From Acanthaster planci (taxonomy: Eukaryota > Echinodermata > Asteroidea > Valvatida > Acanthasteridae), in assembly GCF_001949145.1 (NCBI RefSeq), contig NW_019091375.1:462249-506732 (forward strand): a DNA stretch of 44,484 nucleotides, in the 5' to 3' direction. The position numbers were made by a program, and so were the translations under genes. A model generated the notes under the pieces. The model searched no databases and had not been told where the DNA came from. It worked only from the letters and a program-made list of their open reading frames with translations. Every line of letters begins with the position of its first letter. Position 1 is the first letter of the stretch. Positions 10,784 to 20,349 of the stretch are shown piece after piece.

Positions 10784-13519
10784 ATGGGTCGTGTTGTTAA
10801 ACCGTTTGTTGTAGTGGAGATTTTCTTCCTGGTGGTAGCATTTGCGGCTGCTTTAACGGTAGTCGTTCCCCTCTGGGAAACACAGGTAGGATTGTAATGT
10901 TTCATTGCTTGTCAGGGATTTGACAGAATTTCTGCTGTTTCCTGGGGTAATTTTTTCGCTCTATTAATATTGTTGCTGCTGTTGTTGCCGTTGCTTATGT
11001 TATTGCAGTTGTTGCTGCTGTTGCTGCTCCTGTTGCTATGCTGCTGTTGTTGTTGGTGTTGTTCTACTGTTGTTGCTGCTGTTTCGTTTGCTGCTGTTGT
11101 TCTTGATGATGCTGCTGTTGCTGTTGTTTGTTTGTTGTTGTTTGTTGTTATTGTTGTTGTTGCTGTACTGAGTTAATTTCTGAAAGCGTGTCATCACGCT
11201 TTGCCTTTTTGAAGGACCAATTTCCTAAAGTAAAGTGCCTTCCATACACAAGCGTCGACTACATCTTCAACCCACCTCATTATTGGGGAAGCATCACAGT
11301 CACGCCCCCGGACTCCAATGGAACGTGCAACTACTGTATATTCTCAGAGATAGCCGTCGCTGTGGTCGCTCTGTTCAGTATCGTCTATCGTATAGTCACG
11401 GTTTGCGACCAAAAATATGACATGTAAGTACCTTTGTGAGGATAAACACATCACCAACTATGCGCTAGATGTGTTAATTTACCAACCTTGTCTCCAAATC
11501 TCTAGAGCTACTGTTATATGTATGGGCGTTTTCAGTAAAGACTAAAAGATTACACGCTTGCCCCTAGTTATGCGTGGCAAAACGTTGGGACAAACTCACC
11601 ATGGCTTGGACAATTCGGAAGGGGTTAGAATGAAGAGGAAACTGTTACCGTGAGAGCATTACCCTCCACGCTACAATGTATACTATTTTAAATTAATAAG
11701 ATGCTACGACATTTTGGTTGTGAATAGGAGACGTCTTCACTTCTAATAATCTTGCAGGTCCTTTCTGCGGACAATATCTGTGCCCATCTATTTGCTGTGT
11801 ACTTTGAGTGCACTGGTTGAGGGTGTCATTCTCCAAGTCGGTGTCAACCGCTTTCTGGCCATGATTATGACTTACAAAACGGGAGACGAAAAAACCAAAA
11901 CGTAAGTTTTGCATGGATGCTGAAGGGCGCAGTTGCATGTGATCCTACACGTCACATTTTGTCGATTATGTAGTTACTGCAGTCGTTTAAAGAATGTGGG
12001 TTACCAGTCAGAAATATAAAAATAGCAAGCCAGATCAGCATTCCAACTGCGCACAGGAAAAGCAGTATGCGCGCCAAAGATCTGCACCCAATCATGCAGT
12101 GCCTCCATACGCGGACTTGTACGCGTGTTTTTGTCTCGAATGACCCTTGTCTCTTTGAAATTCTGAACTGGCTCAATATCTCAATGTTCTTTATATCTCA
12201 ACACTGGGAATTATGTTACTAATCATCACGTGACCGATCACAGAATTGGTTCCAGCACAAAATATGACTACAACTGCAGTCTTTTTTCAGTTACTTACAT
12301 TGTTTCCATAACGATTACTAATTGCACCTAGGATTCAGTGGTCAGGTTAATTGATGTGAAACGATGAGCCAACTGGAAGCAGTTAACCAGTGAATCGGGG
12401 GAGTGGTTAACCAGTGAACCGGTGGGTTAGTTAACCAGTGAACTGGTGAACTAGTGGGATGTGTAACCATGAAGTGAACTGGTGAGGTGGTTAACCACTG
12501 AACTGGTGAATCGGTGGAGTGGTTAACCAGTGAACCAGTAGAGTGGTTAACCAGAGAACCGGTGGGTTAGTTAACCAGTGAACTGGTGAACCAGTGGACA
12601 GTTTAACCATGCAGTGAACCGGTGAGGTGGTTAACCAGTGAACTGGTAAAACGGTGGGGCGGTGAACCAGTTAATTAATCAGTGAACCGGGAAACCAGTA
12701 ATCACGGAAATGTGAGCGGCGGTCTTAAACAGGATATACCGTTGTTTTTCGCAGCTGCTACATCGTTCAGGCAGGATTGCAGAGAGCTGCTGAGTCAAGT
12801 TCGCTCAACTTGACCCTGAACTTCTGCACTGAGTTCAACGTTGCTACAGTAAGACCTGTTATCGTTATACAAATATTGTGATTCGTGGAGCATTCCATAT
12901 TCATGGATCACCTCATGAGGATAGTTTTACTACACCACTCGAAGCAGTAAATATTTGTTTACCGTTGGCCTGATCGGAGGTTGTGCCAGTTTTACAGTCA
13001 CGTCTTGGCAAAGGGGCAACCCTGAGGGATTTGCATGTTTTCCTCGTTTTTGCTGCAAAATGATAAAAATAACTCGGGCCTTAACCTTTTAGGCACAGTG
13101 TTGAAAAAATTCCGAGCACTTAACTAGTTAAATTTCAGGTATATTTAATGTAAAGGTTAAGAGTTTAGTCAATAATTCAGATTTTCCCCATAGAAGACAA
13201 CACTAATTTTGCCCCTTTGTGTTTCGAGTGTGAAATATGGAATAACCATCAACTGACCAATCAGAGAGAAGAACCAAGACTCAATGACGTCGTCCCGACC
13301 CTGAGAATGCAGAGTAATGGAGATCACAAACCTAAATACATGTAGGTAGAACCGAAAATGGCTTTCTCTTTTGTGACGTAGGTGGCGTCCTGGGTCTCGA
13401 CCGCGTCATGGCTTATCCTGACGTTGCTGGCAGGGATTCAGTTTCACATGCAACGTGTTAGCCCGTCAGCTGACCGAGAAAGGCTAGTCTATGGATCAAA
13501 GGACAGGCAGGAGACTTAG
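10784..13519 (+). CDS. TMEM179B-like four-pass membrane protein B
   Basis: Predicted 228-residue paralogue of gene A. Exons are 10784-10885, 11215-11423, 11758-11901, 12755-12848 and 13382-13519 (stop TAG), with the same phases 0, 2, 2 and 0. Exons 1 and 2 have exactly the same lengths as in gene A (102 and 209). TM1 is in exon 1. The first loop starts C42-L-P-Y, has W-G-S-I-T and an NGTC sequon, and ends with two cysteines (CNYC) before TM2. TM2 is followed by CDQKYDM at the splice. TM3 is in exon 3. The second loop has a sequon at N170 and an F-C where the relatives have F-Y. TM4 begins VASWVS, and the cytosolic tail is longer and more charged than in A or C. The exon 2 acceptor at 11214 was chosen because it gives seven residues before C42, as in gene A; an upstream AG after the CTG-rich tract would add extra residues. 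Introns hold a microsatellite and a minisatellite. Confidence 0.82.
10971..11167. repeat. Imperfect (TGT/TGC)n trinucleotide tract
   Basis: About 200 bases of interrupted TTG/CTG/TGC repeats lie in intron 1 of TMEM179B-like gene B, ending about 50 bases before the exon 2 acceptor. Translation yields poly-leucine, valine or cysteine runs that are not a protein. The pyrimidine-rich strand may contribute to the polypyrimidine tract. Confidence 0.9.
12380..12700. repeat. Minisatellite of CCAGTGAACYGG units
   Basis: This intron 3 array in gene B is built from GTTAACCAGTGAACYGGTG-like units. A higher-order period of about 140 bases is visible: the segment starting CCGGTGGGTTAGTTAACCAG at 12419 recurs at 12559 with the same order of variant subunits. 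The core CCAGTGAACTGG is self-complementary around a GA, so each unit could form a small hairpin. Confidence 0.9.
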
Positions 13520-15761
13520 ACAAGTCTAAGACCCATGCCCTCACCCGCTACAATTTTAATTAGTTTAATAAGAAAGAGTGGTATTAATGTTACGGACTAT
13601 GACAAGGAGGAATCTTAGAACCAAATTCGTTAGCGGGTGGGCTAGAGATTGAGATTTTTTCGTCCATCCTTTTATTGCCTTTCTAAGGGGTAAGGCTACA
13701 TTTTTGCACGCGTTTTGAAGGAATGGAAATGAAATAGCCTCTTTCTATTATTGAAAATGGCTCTTTTTCCGGGCTTGGCACTCACCCCCCTGCCCCCGAT
13801 CCGCCCTTAAAATGTGACAGGTTTACAAACCGATTCCAAGGCTGTAACTGCCAGAATGGCAATTCGCTGGAATGAACCGAATGATATATAGACTGCGAGC
13901 ATTCGTGAAACCTCGCGAAATCATTACATCTTAATTGGCTTCGATGTTAGGTTGCTTGGCATATCAGTAAGCAACGCTTTGAAATTTTGATTGTATACAA
14001 TGATGCAAATGTGAATACCGCTTGCCCGGCCTCGTTTTTACATGGCAAAGCGCCCTCTAGTATATTTTTACGCAGAAGTTCGTTTTTAGTAGGCATACTT
14101 CTGGTTTTTATCTTTTTGTGTACAGAAGCTAGTACTTTCCTTCAAAAGGATGAAAAAAGTGTCGAAGATGTTTAAGAAAATCGTCTTTAAACGTTAATGC
14201 TATTCACTTTTATGTCAGTCTGATTTATTGACACAAATTTTCTTGACAAAATTCTTGTGACACAAAATCAGTTTGTCGTTATCACTTTGTTTACGTTTCA
14301 GTAATAATTCTGACGTATACCTCTCCTTCAATAGAGGCTTTGCGTGGTAGCCATCTTGTAGGGCAGTTTTTCTTTTGTTCCACCGGGAAATCTCCTTTGA
14401 GCATGCTCTGAGGAATAAAACAACTGCCCTGTAAGATTGCCTATATTGTGGGTCTCGTGCGTGCCAAATGTATGAGAAATGTATTCCAATCTTTATATTA
14501 AACATGTAACACTGGAATGTTGGTTTACCAATCAAGGTGCGGTCGATTCTCGAAGTGATATCAATCTTTAATTAAACTTAATCAGAATTGAAAGCACTCC
14601 ATAATACAGTAGACTAAATTGGTTACTGTCTATCGTCTGTGTCCTTTCCGTAGATTTCTTCTTTCAAAAACCTGCAGGCATATCTGGAAGTTGGAGATTC
14701 TTTGCTAGGCGAGGATTTTTTTTTTGGGGGGGGGTCAACCTCTTCCCCTGCTCTGACACAAAAATATAAAATAAGAAACAATGAAATAACAAGTTATATT
14801 TTGAAAAGATGACATTCTTTAAAGGTTGTACATTAGTAACTGTAAAGCTATGCCTATGTAGGCCCATCTGTTTTGAATATTACCGCATCGTCTGGGAAAA
14901 TGTTTTTAGGCTAAGTTCTAGGTTTATTTTTGTTTTTTATTTTTTACTCGTGTACCAACATGCCAGGATTACTCATTAAAAATTGTTAAAAGTGCAATTT
15001 TTTGAGAGAGGTGAAGGAAATTAGGAGGTAGAATATGGCTAAGGAAGCCCTCCCCTGTCCTAGAACCACGCCCCCGCTGCAAAGTGCCAACTCAGAAAAA
15101 AAGGAATTTTTGGTTGGTTTATTTTTAATCTACTTTTTGTGCTGAAAGCACAAATGCGTTGTTTGTTACTCTTGTCCACTGCTGTGTAAGGCTTCCTCCA
15201 AAATCTCATTATCCACTGTTAAATGTAAACTTTGTCCTTGTTGGTTGCTATCTTCTGATTTCGGCAACTTCATTGACATACTTATTGGTTTTCATCTCAT
15301 GCAAATTTCTGACCAGATTATAGGGGCGGGAAAATCCTCTTAATAGCGGACTTTGTTCCGCTGCGAGTCGTTACGTAATGAACGACTGCGTAAAAGCACC
15401 GACACAGAGAATTAGAGTTCACGCCAATGTAAACAAAGGGAAGGAGATTAACATATTTTTCATTAAAAATTTCGAAATAGTTGTCGTTGTGGTTCAGAGT
15501 TTCAGTACAGTTTCTGATTCAGTAAGGGAAGCTACAGTGCTGTTGTTTTGACCGCTCTTCGATGCACTTGAGTCTTTGTTAAGATTACAAACGTAGCATC
15601 AACATCCTCCTGCCAAAATTGTTTTTCAGATTTTCCTTTTTAGCTCGAAGATATTAATTTTCTACACTTCCCGTTTGAGTTTTCGCTGAGCCAGGTCGCG
15701 GGCGCAGTATCTTCATTGCATTATATTGCTAAAGGCGTTTCAAGGTGCTTGAATTCCTAAA
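13520..15761. other. Intergenic region between TMEM179B-like genes B and C
   Basis: No exon was recognised. It holds the second copy of the dispersed hairpin repeat (14311-14582) and a T-run followed by a G-run near 14717-14733. The last few hundred bases should contain the promoter and 5' UTR of gene C, but no TATA box at a convincing distance was seen. Confidence 0.45.
14311..14582. repeat. Dispersed repeat with internal hairpin, copy 2
   Basis: Related to 9211-9469 over its whole length. It has the same AGGCTTTGCGTGGYAGCCAT left arm at about 14334, a more degraded right arm ending near 14450, and the shared downstream ACCAATCAAGG segment near 14530. It lies between TMEM179B-like genes B and C, as copy 1 lies between A and B. 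Confidence 0.72.
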
Positions 15762-18651
15762 ATGACGTCGGCCATGTCTAGGTGCTTGATCCTGTTGGAG
15801 ACAGTTTTTCTTCTGGCTGCAGTAGCGGCTGGTTTAACGGCTAGTATCTCATTGTTGCTTGCTCGGGTAAGTATTTGAGTTCTCGTAACTTTTAAGTTTA
15901 TTTAGGTACAAAGGGATGTTCACCGTTTAGTGTTTTTTCCTGGTACGATGTGAACTTTGGTTGAAACATTTCTAAATTGAATCTAGCAACAGTTTATATC
16001 ATGCACGATTTGCCGGGCAAGGGCAATTTTTGGTTTTTGTTCTGAGCAATGGTGCAGCCGGGTGTCCTGTGAATTGTGGAACCATGGAAATCGCTTCAAG
16101 CACAGCTGACGCATGCGCAAAACAGCCTACGGGGCCATATTTCATGGATTCCAAATTTCATGCTGCATCAGACAGATTGGGCGCAAAACACAATGTGATC
16201 CTTCAGATAAAGGTCTACCTTAGGGAGCAGGTTACCAGGGAAAATGCCGCACGATGTTTATAGAACATATAAAAGTGTTGTAGCTGTTGTCGGCTAATTT
16301 TGCTCAGCACATAAATTTTGCTCCGCACAAAATAATAGCTAAACTAAAACCCTTTCTGGAGACGGTGCCGCGAGATGTCCAATGTTATTGTGATTGATTA
16401 GAGGTGATACTTACCAGGCAAGTAAATGTCAACCGTCGTCGGTAAACTTGTCTGTGAGGTTGGACCCGAGAGGGACCGTCTCTTTGGATTAAATGATAAC
16501 TTTAGTTCCTTCGATCCCAGGACGAAATTCCCGACTCTAACTGCCTACTCTACGGGACTTTTAACTGGACTGGAGCCGCTGTAGAGGGCGACAAACCCAG
16601 ATGTGATTTGAGCTTGTGCTTTCAGTTCGTCGTGTGCGGTGTAGGTTTGGTGAGCGCTATCTATCGGTGCCTCAACATTCCGTGCGAGAAGTTGGACATG
16701 TAAGTGATACCACCCTTTTGAATAATACCCCCCCCCCAGGATTGATGCCAGGGTCAGAGTGTTGTCATCACGAGAGGGAGCTGTTCATAAAATTTAATTC
16801 ACGACCTAAGGCCCTTTTCCAATACTCGATTTGGGCTCCGTCGGAGGCTTCGTTCCCAAAACCAATCCCCGATTGTGGACCTGAAGCGTTTAAATTAAAT
16901 TGGATTACTGTAATTTCTGGCTCTCTTGCATCTTATTTGATGTTTTGTGGCACTATTAAACTAATTACTGCGCTTACAGCTTCAACGTCAGCTAGTTAAA
17001 AACAGTTGAAGCCTGAGACGGAGCCGAAGTTGAGTATTGGAAAACGGCATAAATTTTGACTTGCTCAATAAAGACCTGTATAATTATGTCTTAATGTCTT
17101 AACATTTTATAATTTTATGCAACACATCCGTGACTGTAAACTGTTAAACAATACCAGCGGGATCTTATCATTTGAATGCACCTTTTTGTTCCAAACCGAC
17201 TGTTATACCACCAAGCAGTAATTAAGATGACATTTGTTTACTCGTAAAAGAAAATACACCCGCACAAGCATCATTTTGTTCACTGTTCAATTTTCCAACA
17301 GTCTGTGCAATCAAACAGTCTTTACTTTTCTTGGGCGTTTTGGCTTGCATTTTTGTTCACAGTAAGTGCCTGCGTGTGTTATCAATTGTGATCTACCTGC
17401 TGTGTGTGGTCTGTGTTCTGATCGAGAGTATTCTGGTGTATGTTGGGGTCGTACGATTCTGCGACTCCATGATAGAAACTAACCCAGACCTTCCAGAAGA
17501 TTCGAGGTAAGACAGACTGGAAACCTTTCCTCTCTGTATTGGGTTGGTCAGTGGCCTCTAAGCTTTGATTTTATAGTCTAGGCTTCGTAATTAGCATTCG
17601 TCAATCTTGAATTTGATTAGCTGAGGGCATCATCATGAACGCAACGGGCGGGCCTTTCATTTGCGGTTGGGCGATTTAAATAAATTGATTAGCGATGAGC
17701 TAATGTCAAAGGTCATCATCGTAAGAAACCGTCCTCATTGCGGTCCAGTTCAACGAGGGGTTTCGACTACATAATAAGCTTTTTTCTTTCTTTCTTGTCA
17801 AGCCACTGTACTGAAAATGTTTTTTCTTCCACTTACGTCAAGTTTCAGTTCACATGACGTGCCTCACCAGTTAGTATCTTAATAAATTCAGTATTTCATA
17901 ATTTTCAAAATAAATTGGAGTTTTGATAGCGGCAAGTTTCACCATTCTTTTTTCCTTCTAGCTGCGATAACAGCCAACTTGTCTTCAACGAACAGAATGG
18001 AACTGACGCAAAGTTCTACGATTTCCTGAAAATGTCCACGGTAAACGCATGCCAAATTCTTTCCTCAAACCCTCAATTTCATCTTTGAATTTGTGAGGTT
18101 TCGTTTGGCTGATGATTTAAAGTTATTTTTTTTTCATAGTAGTAGGATGGCAATCTGTAAATCATTATTTGAAAACAAATTTTTCTGATATGTTAGAAGA
18201 TTGTGGCGTGTCCTTGCAGTTTTAGAAAAGTTGTTTCTAATTGAGGCCTGTGCACCCCTCCCCGTGCCCGATCATTCAGAAATTATAGAGAATGAAAGCA
18301 ACCAGTGAAAGTGCGCCTTGGTAAGTGTTCTAATTGCGACAGAACCTCATTGAGCGCCCCTTCTAGGAAATGAAGGCGGCAAGTGGGCCACGTACCCATG
18401 TACCCAGGTTACGCCACTATAACATCGAACCTTTGTGCGGGGAAAGGCGTACAAGCATGGCGTACATAGTGTGGACCTAGCTCTGCACAAAAGAAGTCCA
18501 CATAATGTAGGGTGCGATGGCGTTGTGTGTTTTTACAGGTTTGGATTTTGTCTCTTTCCAGATCGCTTCTTGGGTGTCCCTGGTCACGTGGCTGATCCTG
18601 ACTGTCATTGCGTGTTTTGCCATGTGCTGCAGACAAGACGAGTATGCCTAA
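15762..18651 (+). CDS. TMEM179B-like four-pass membrane protein C
   Basis: Predicted 198-residue member of the array, and the one most like vertebrate TMEM179B. Exons are 15762-15866, 16521-16699, 17363-17506, 17962-18040 and 18562-18651 (stop TAA), with phases 0, 2, 2 and 0. TM1 is in exon 1. The first loop starts C43-L-L-Y-G and has an NWT sequon; exon 2 is 30 bases shorter than in genes A and B, so the loop lacks about ten residues. It ends RCDLSLC into TM2, then C-EKLD at the exon 2/3 junction. TM3 is in exon 3. The second loop has FCDS, C144, an NGT sequon at N155 and F161-Y162-D-F-L. TM4 opens IASWVSLVTW, and the tail is short (CCRQDEYA). The FY-x-x-L ... SWV-x-L-V-x-W pattern is what ties the family to TMEM179B. 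Molecular function is unknown. Confidence 0.88.
16810..17049. mobile_element. Short inverted-repeat element with TAA flanks
   Basis: This 240-bp unit lies in intron 2 of TMEM179B-like gene C. The ends are inverted copies of about 40 bases, sharing TTTTCCAATACTC and GGCTCCGTC blocks. Both flanks are TAA (16807-16809 and 17050-17052), consistent with a three-base TWA target duplication and hence a PIF/Harbinger-type MITE. No coding capacity. Confidence 0.72.
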
Positions 18652-20349
18652 ACTGAACTTGCTGATGACATCAGGATGATGTCACCTTTGGATCAAATGT
18701 CCCCGAGAGTGTTGTAGTATAAACACTTAGCTGAAGAAAGCGAAGGTTGTTCTCAAATACCATGCAAAAATGGGAAGGATAGTGGATGACAACATAGTCA
18801 TGGCGTTATTCAGAATAATGAGCCTGATCTGAAAATTGACATTAAAATAAAAACCATGAGCATGAAGTATAAAAAAAAGAGATGGCAATCACGGTGGGGT
18901 ACTTCAAATCGAATAAATTTTAAGTGTTGTTAGATTTAAATGCATTTTTCTAAGTTAGGGTAGAAAGTCGAAACTATCAGATTAATTAACATTCGAACTT
19001 TTCAAACGTATCTTTTTACTTTTCGAACGACTACTTTGTTTATTCAATTGCATATCTGTTTCATGTACAGCCAGAGTTACTCAACCTAAAAGATATTAAA
19101 GATAAATCGCCTAACTAGGAATTTCGTAATGAGATAAAAGACGACGGTCAAATTTAAACTGATCTGGGGTGTGGCGAATGCATGACGTCATTCGATGTGG
19201 TGTAATGCTCTTAACGATCTGACAACCGTCTCCATGACTACGATCCCAGTCACATTTATTGCACATTTATTGCTGAATCTGAATTTGGCAGGTCATCAGA
19301 TTGTTTGCTTAACCAATCCGATGCAAGAATCAGTACCCGACCTTTGCCCTCTATTCTGCCATGTTCCGTGGACTTCAGGCTGCTCAAGTCATCTTTAAAG
19401 TCTCACCTTTGTCTCTAAATAATGTCCTAAACTCTTAAAGTTATAAAACTTGATGAAAATGCCCCCAATTTGGAGGAAAAAAGACAATGCACTGAACCAG
19501 ACGTTTTCATCTTAAGAGACCAGATAACGAGTACTACGCCGAATGAGGCAGAAGCGAAGTGTATGTTCAAAACCTGTCTTCATTCACTGACTCAACGAGG
19601 TATGTGAACGTAAACCAGTGAAGTGCAACCTCGTTGCCAAGATTATTCCCGCCCTCAGCGACTTAGCATTATAATCATCCTCCTGCCTTTAAGGTAAAAA
19701 TAAACACCATTTAATCTACATCAAAGCCCTTTGAAATGCATGGAATCATAAGAGATACCTTTGACATTAGATATTTACAATTTGTAAATAAAACTTAGTC
19801 AATATTCATATCAGAATGATCAAAGAGGTAGTACAACTAATCTACGCCAAATGTACAAATTCTTAATGCATTGAATTGTGAGTGGAAATTTGGAAATTAT
19901 TTTTGAATGAGAACATTATGCAATCTACGCACTGCAGGAGACCTTTTGCGTTTGCGTTCAGGATTTTCTTTGAAGATTTTTCCCACTCACTGTGCAGAAA
20001 ATCAGGATTGTGTTTCAAACTTTCTTACAGCAAAGCACTAAAACTCATTGAAAGTTTCGCAGTTATTTCTAAAGTTGCCAAAAACTGTTGTAGTGTCAAC
20101 TGTTGTTTCACTTCATACAATGGGTAACAGTAGACGCTTTGATAAACATTCAAAAAAAGAAAAAGTATGAATCATGCTTGTTCCTAGCGGAGATGTTTTT
20201 AAAGCGATAGAAGATGTATCATTTCGTGAGCAGCTTGAAACTGAAGAGGCGCTTGACGACAATGCGAACTCGAATGACTTAAAAATCGAGTGGATGATAC
20301 GTCGGTGAGGGCGTCCTTTGATGGGGTGGCGGCTAGCAGAGGGCGCCCT
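18652..20349. other. Convergent intergenic region, genes C and minus-strand tetraspanin
   Basis: Both neighbouring genes end into this 1.7-kb stretch, so it should hold two 3' UTRs. Only the polyadenylation signal for gene C is evident. Open frames here show no family features. Confidence 0.5.
18846..18851 (+). terminator. Candidate polyadenylation signal of gene C
   Basis: AATAAA lies 195 bases after the stop codon of TMEM179B-like gene C, within ATTAAAATAAAAACC. It would give a 3' UTR of about 210-220 bases. Motif evidence only. Confidence 0.5.

Noticed and set aside
11128-11427. Open frame starting in a valine/cysteine-rich run on the plus strand.
   Set aside because: The first third is translation of the trinucleotide tract. 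Only the part from 11215 is real, as exon 2 of TMEM179B-like gene B.
16616-16999. 127-codon plus-strand open frame.
   Set aside because: It is an out-of-frame reading of gene C exon 2 continuing through the intron into an inverted-repeat element.
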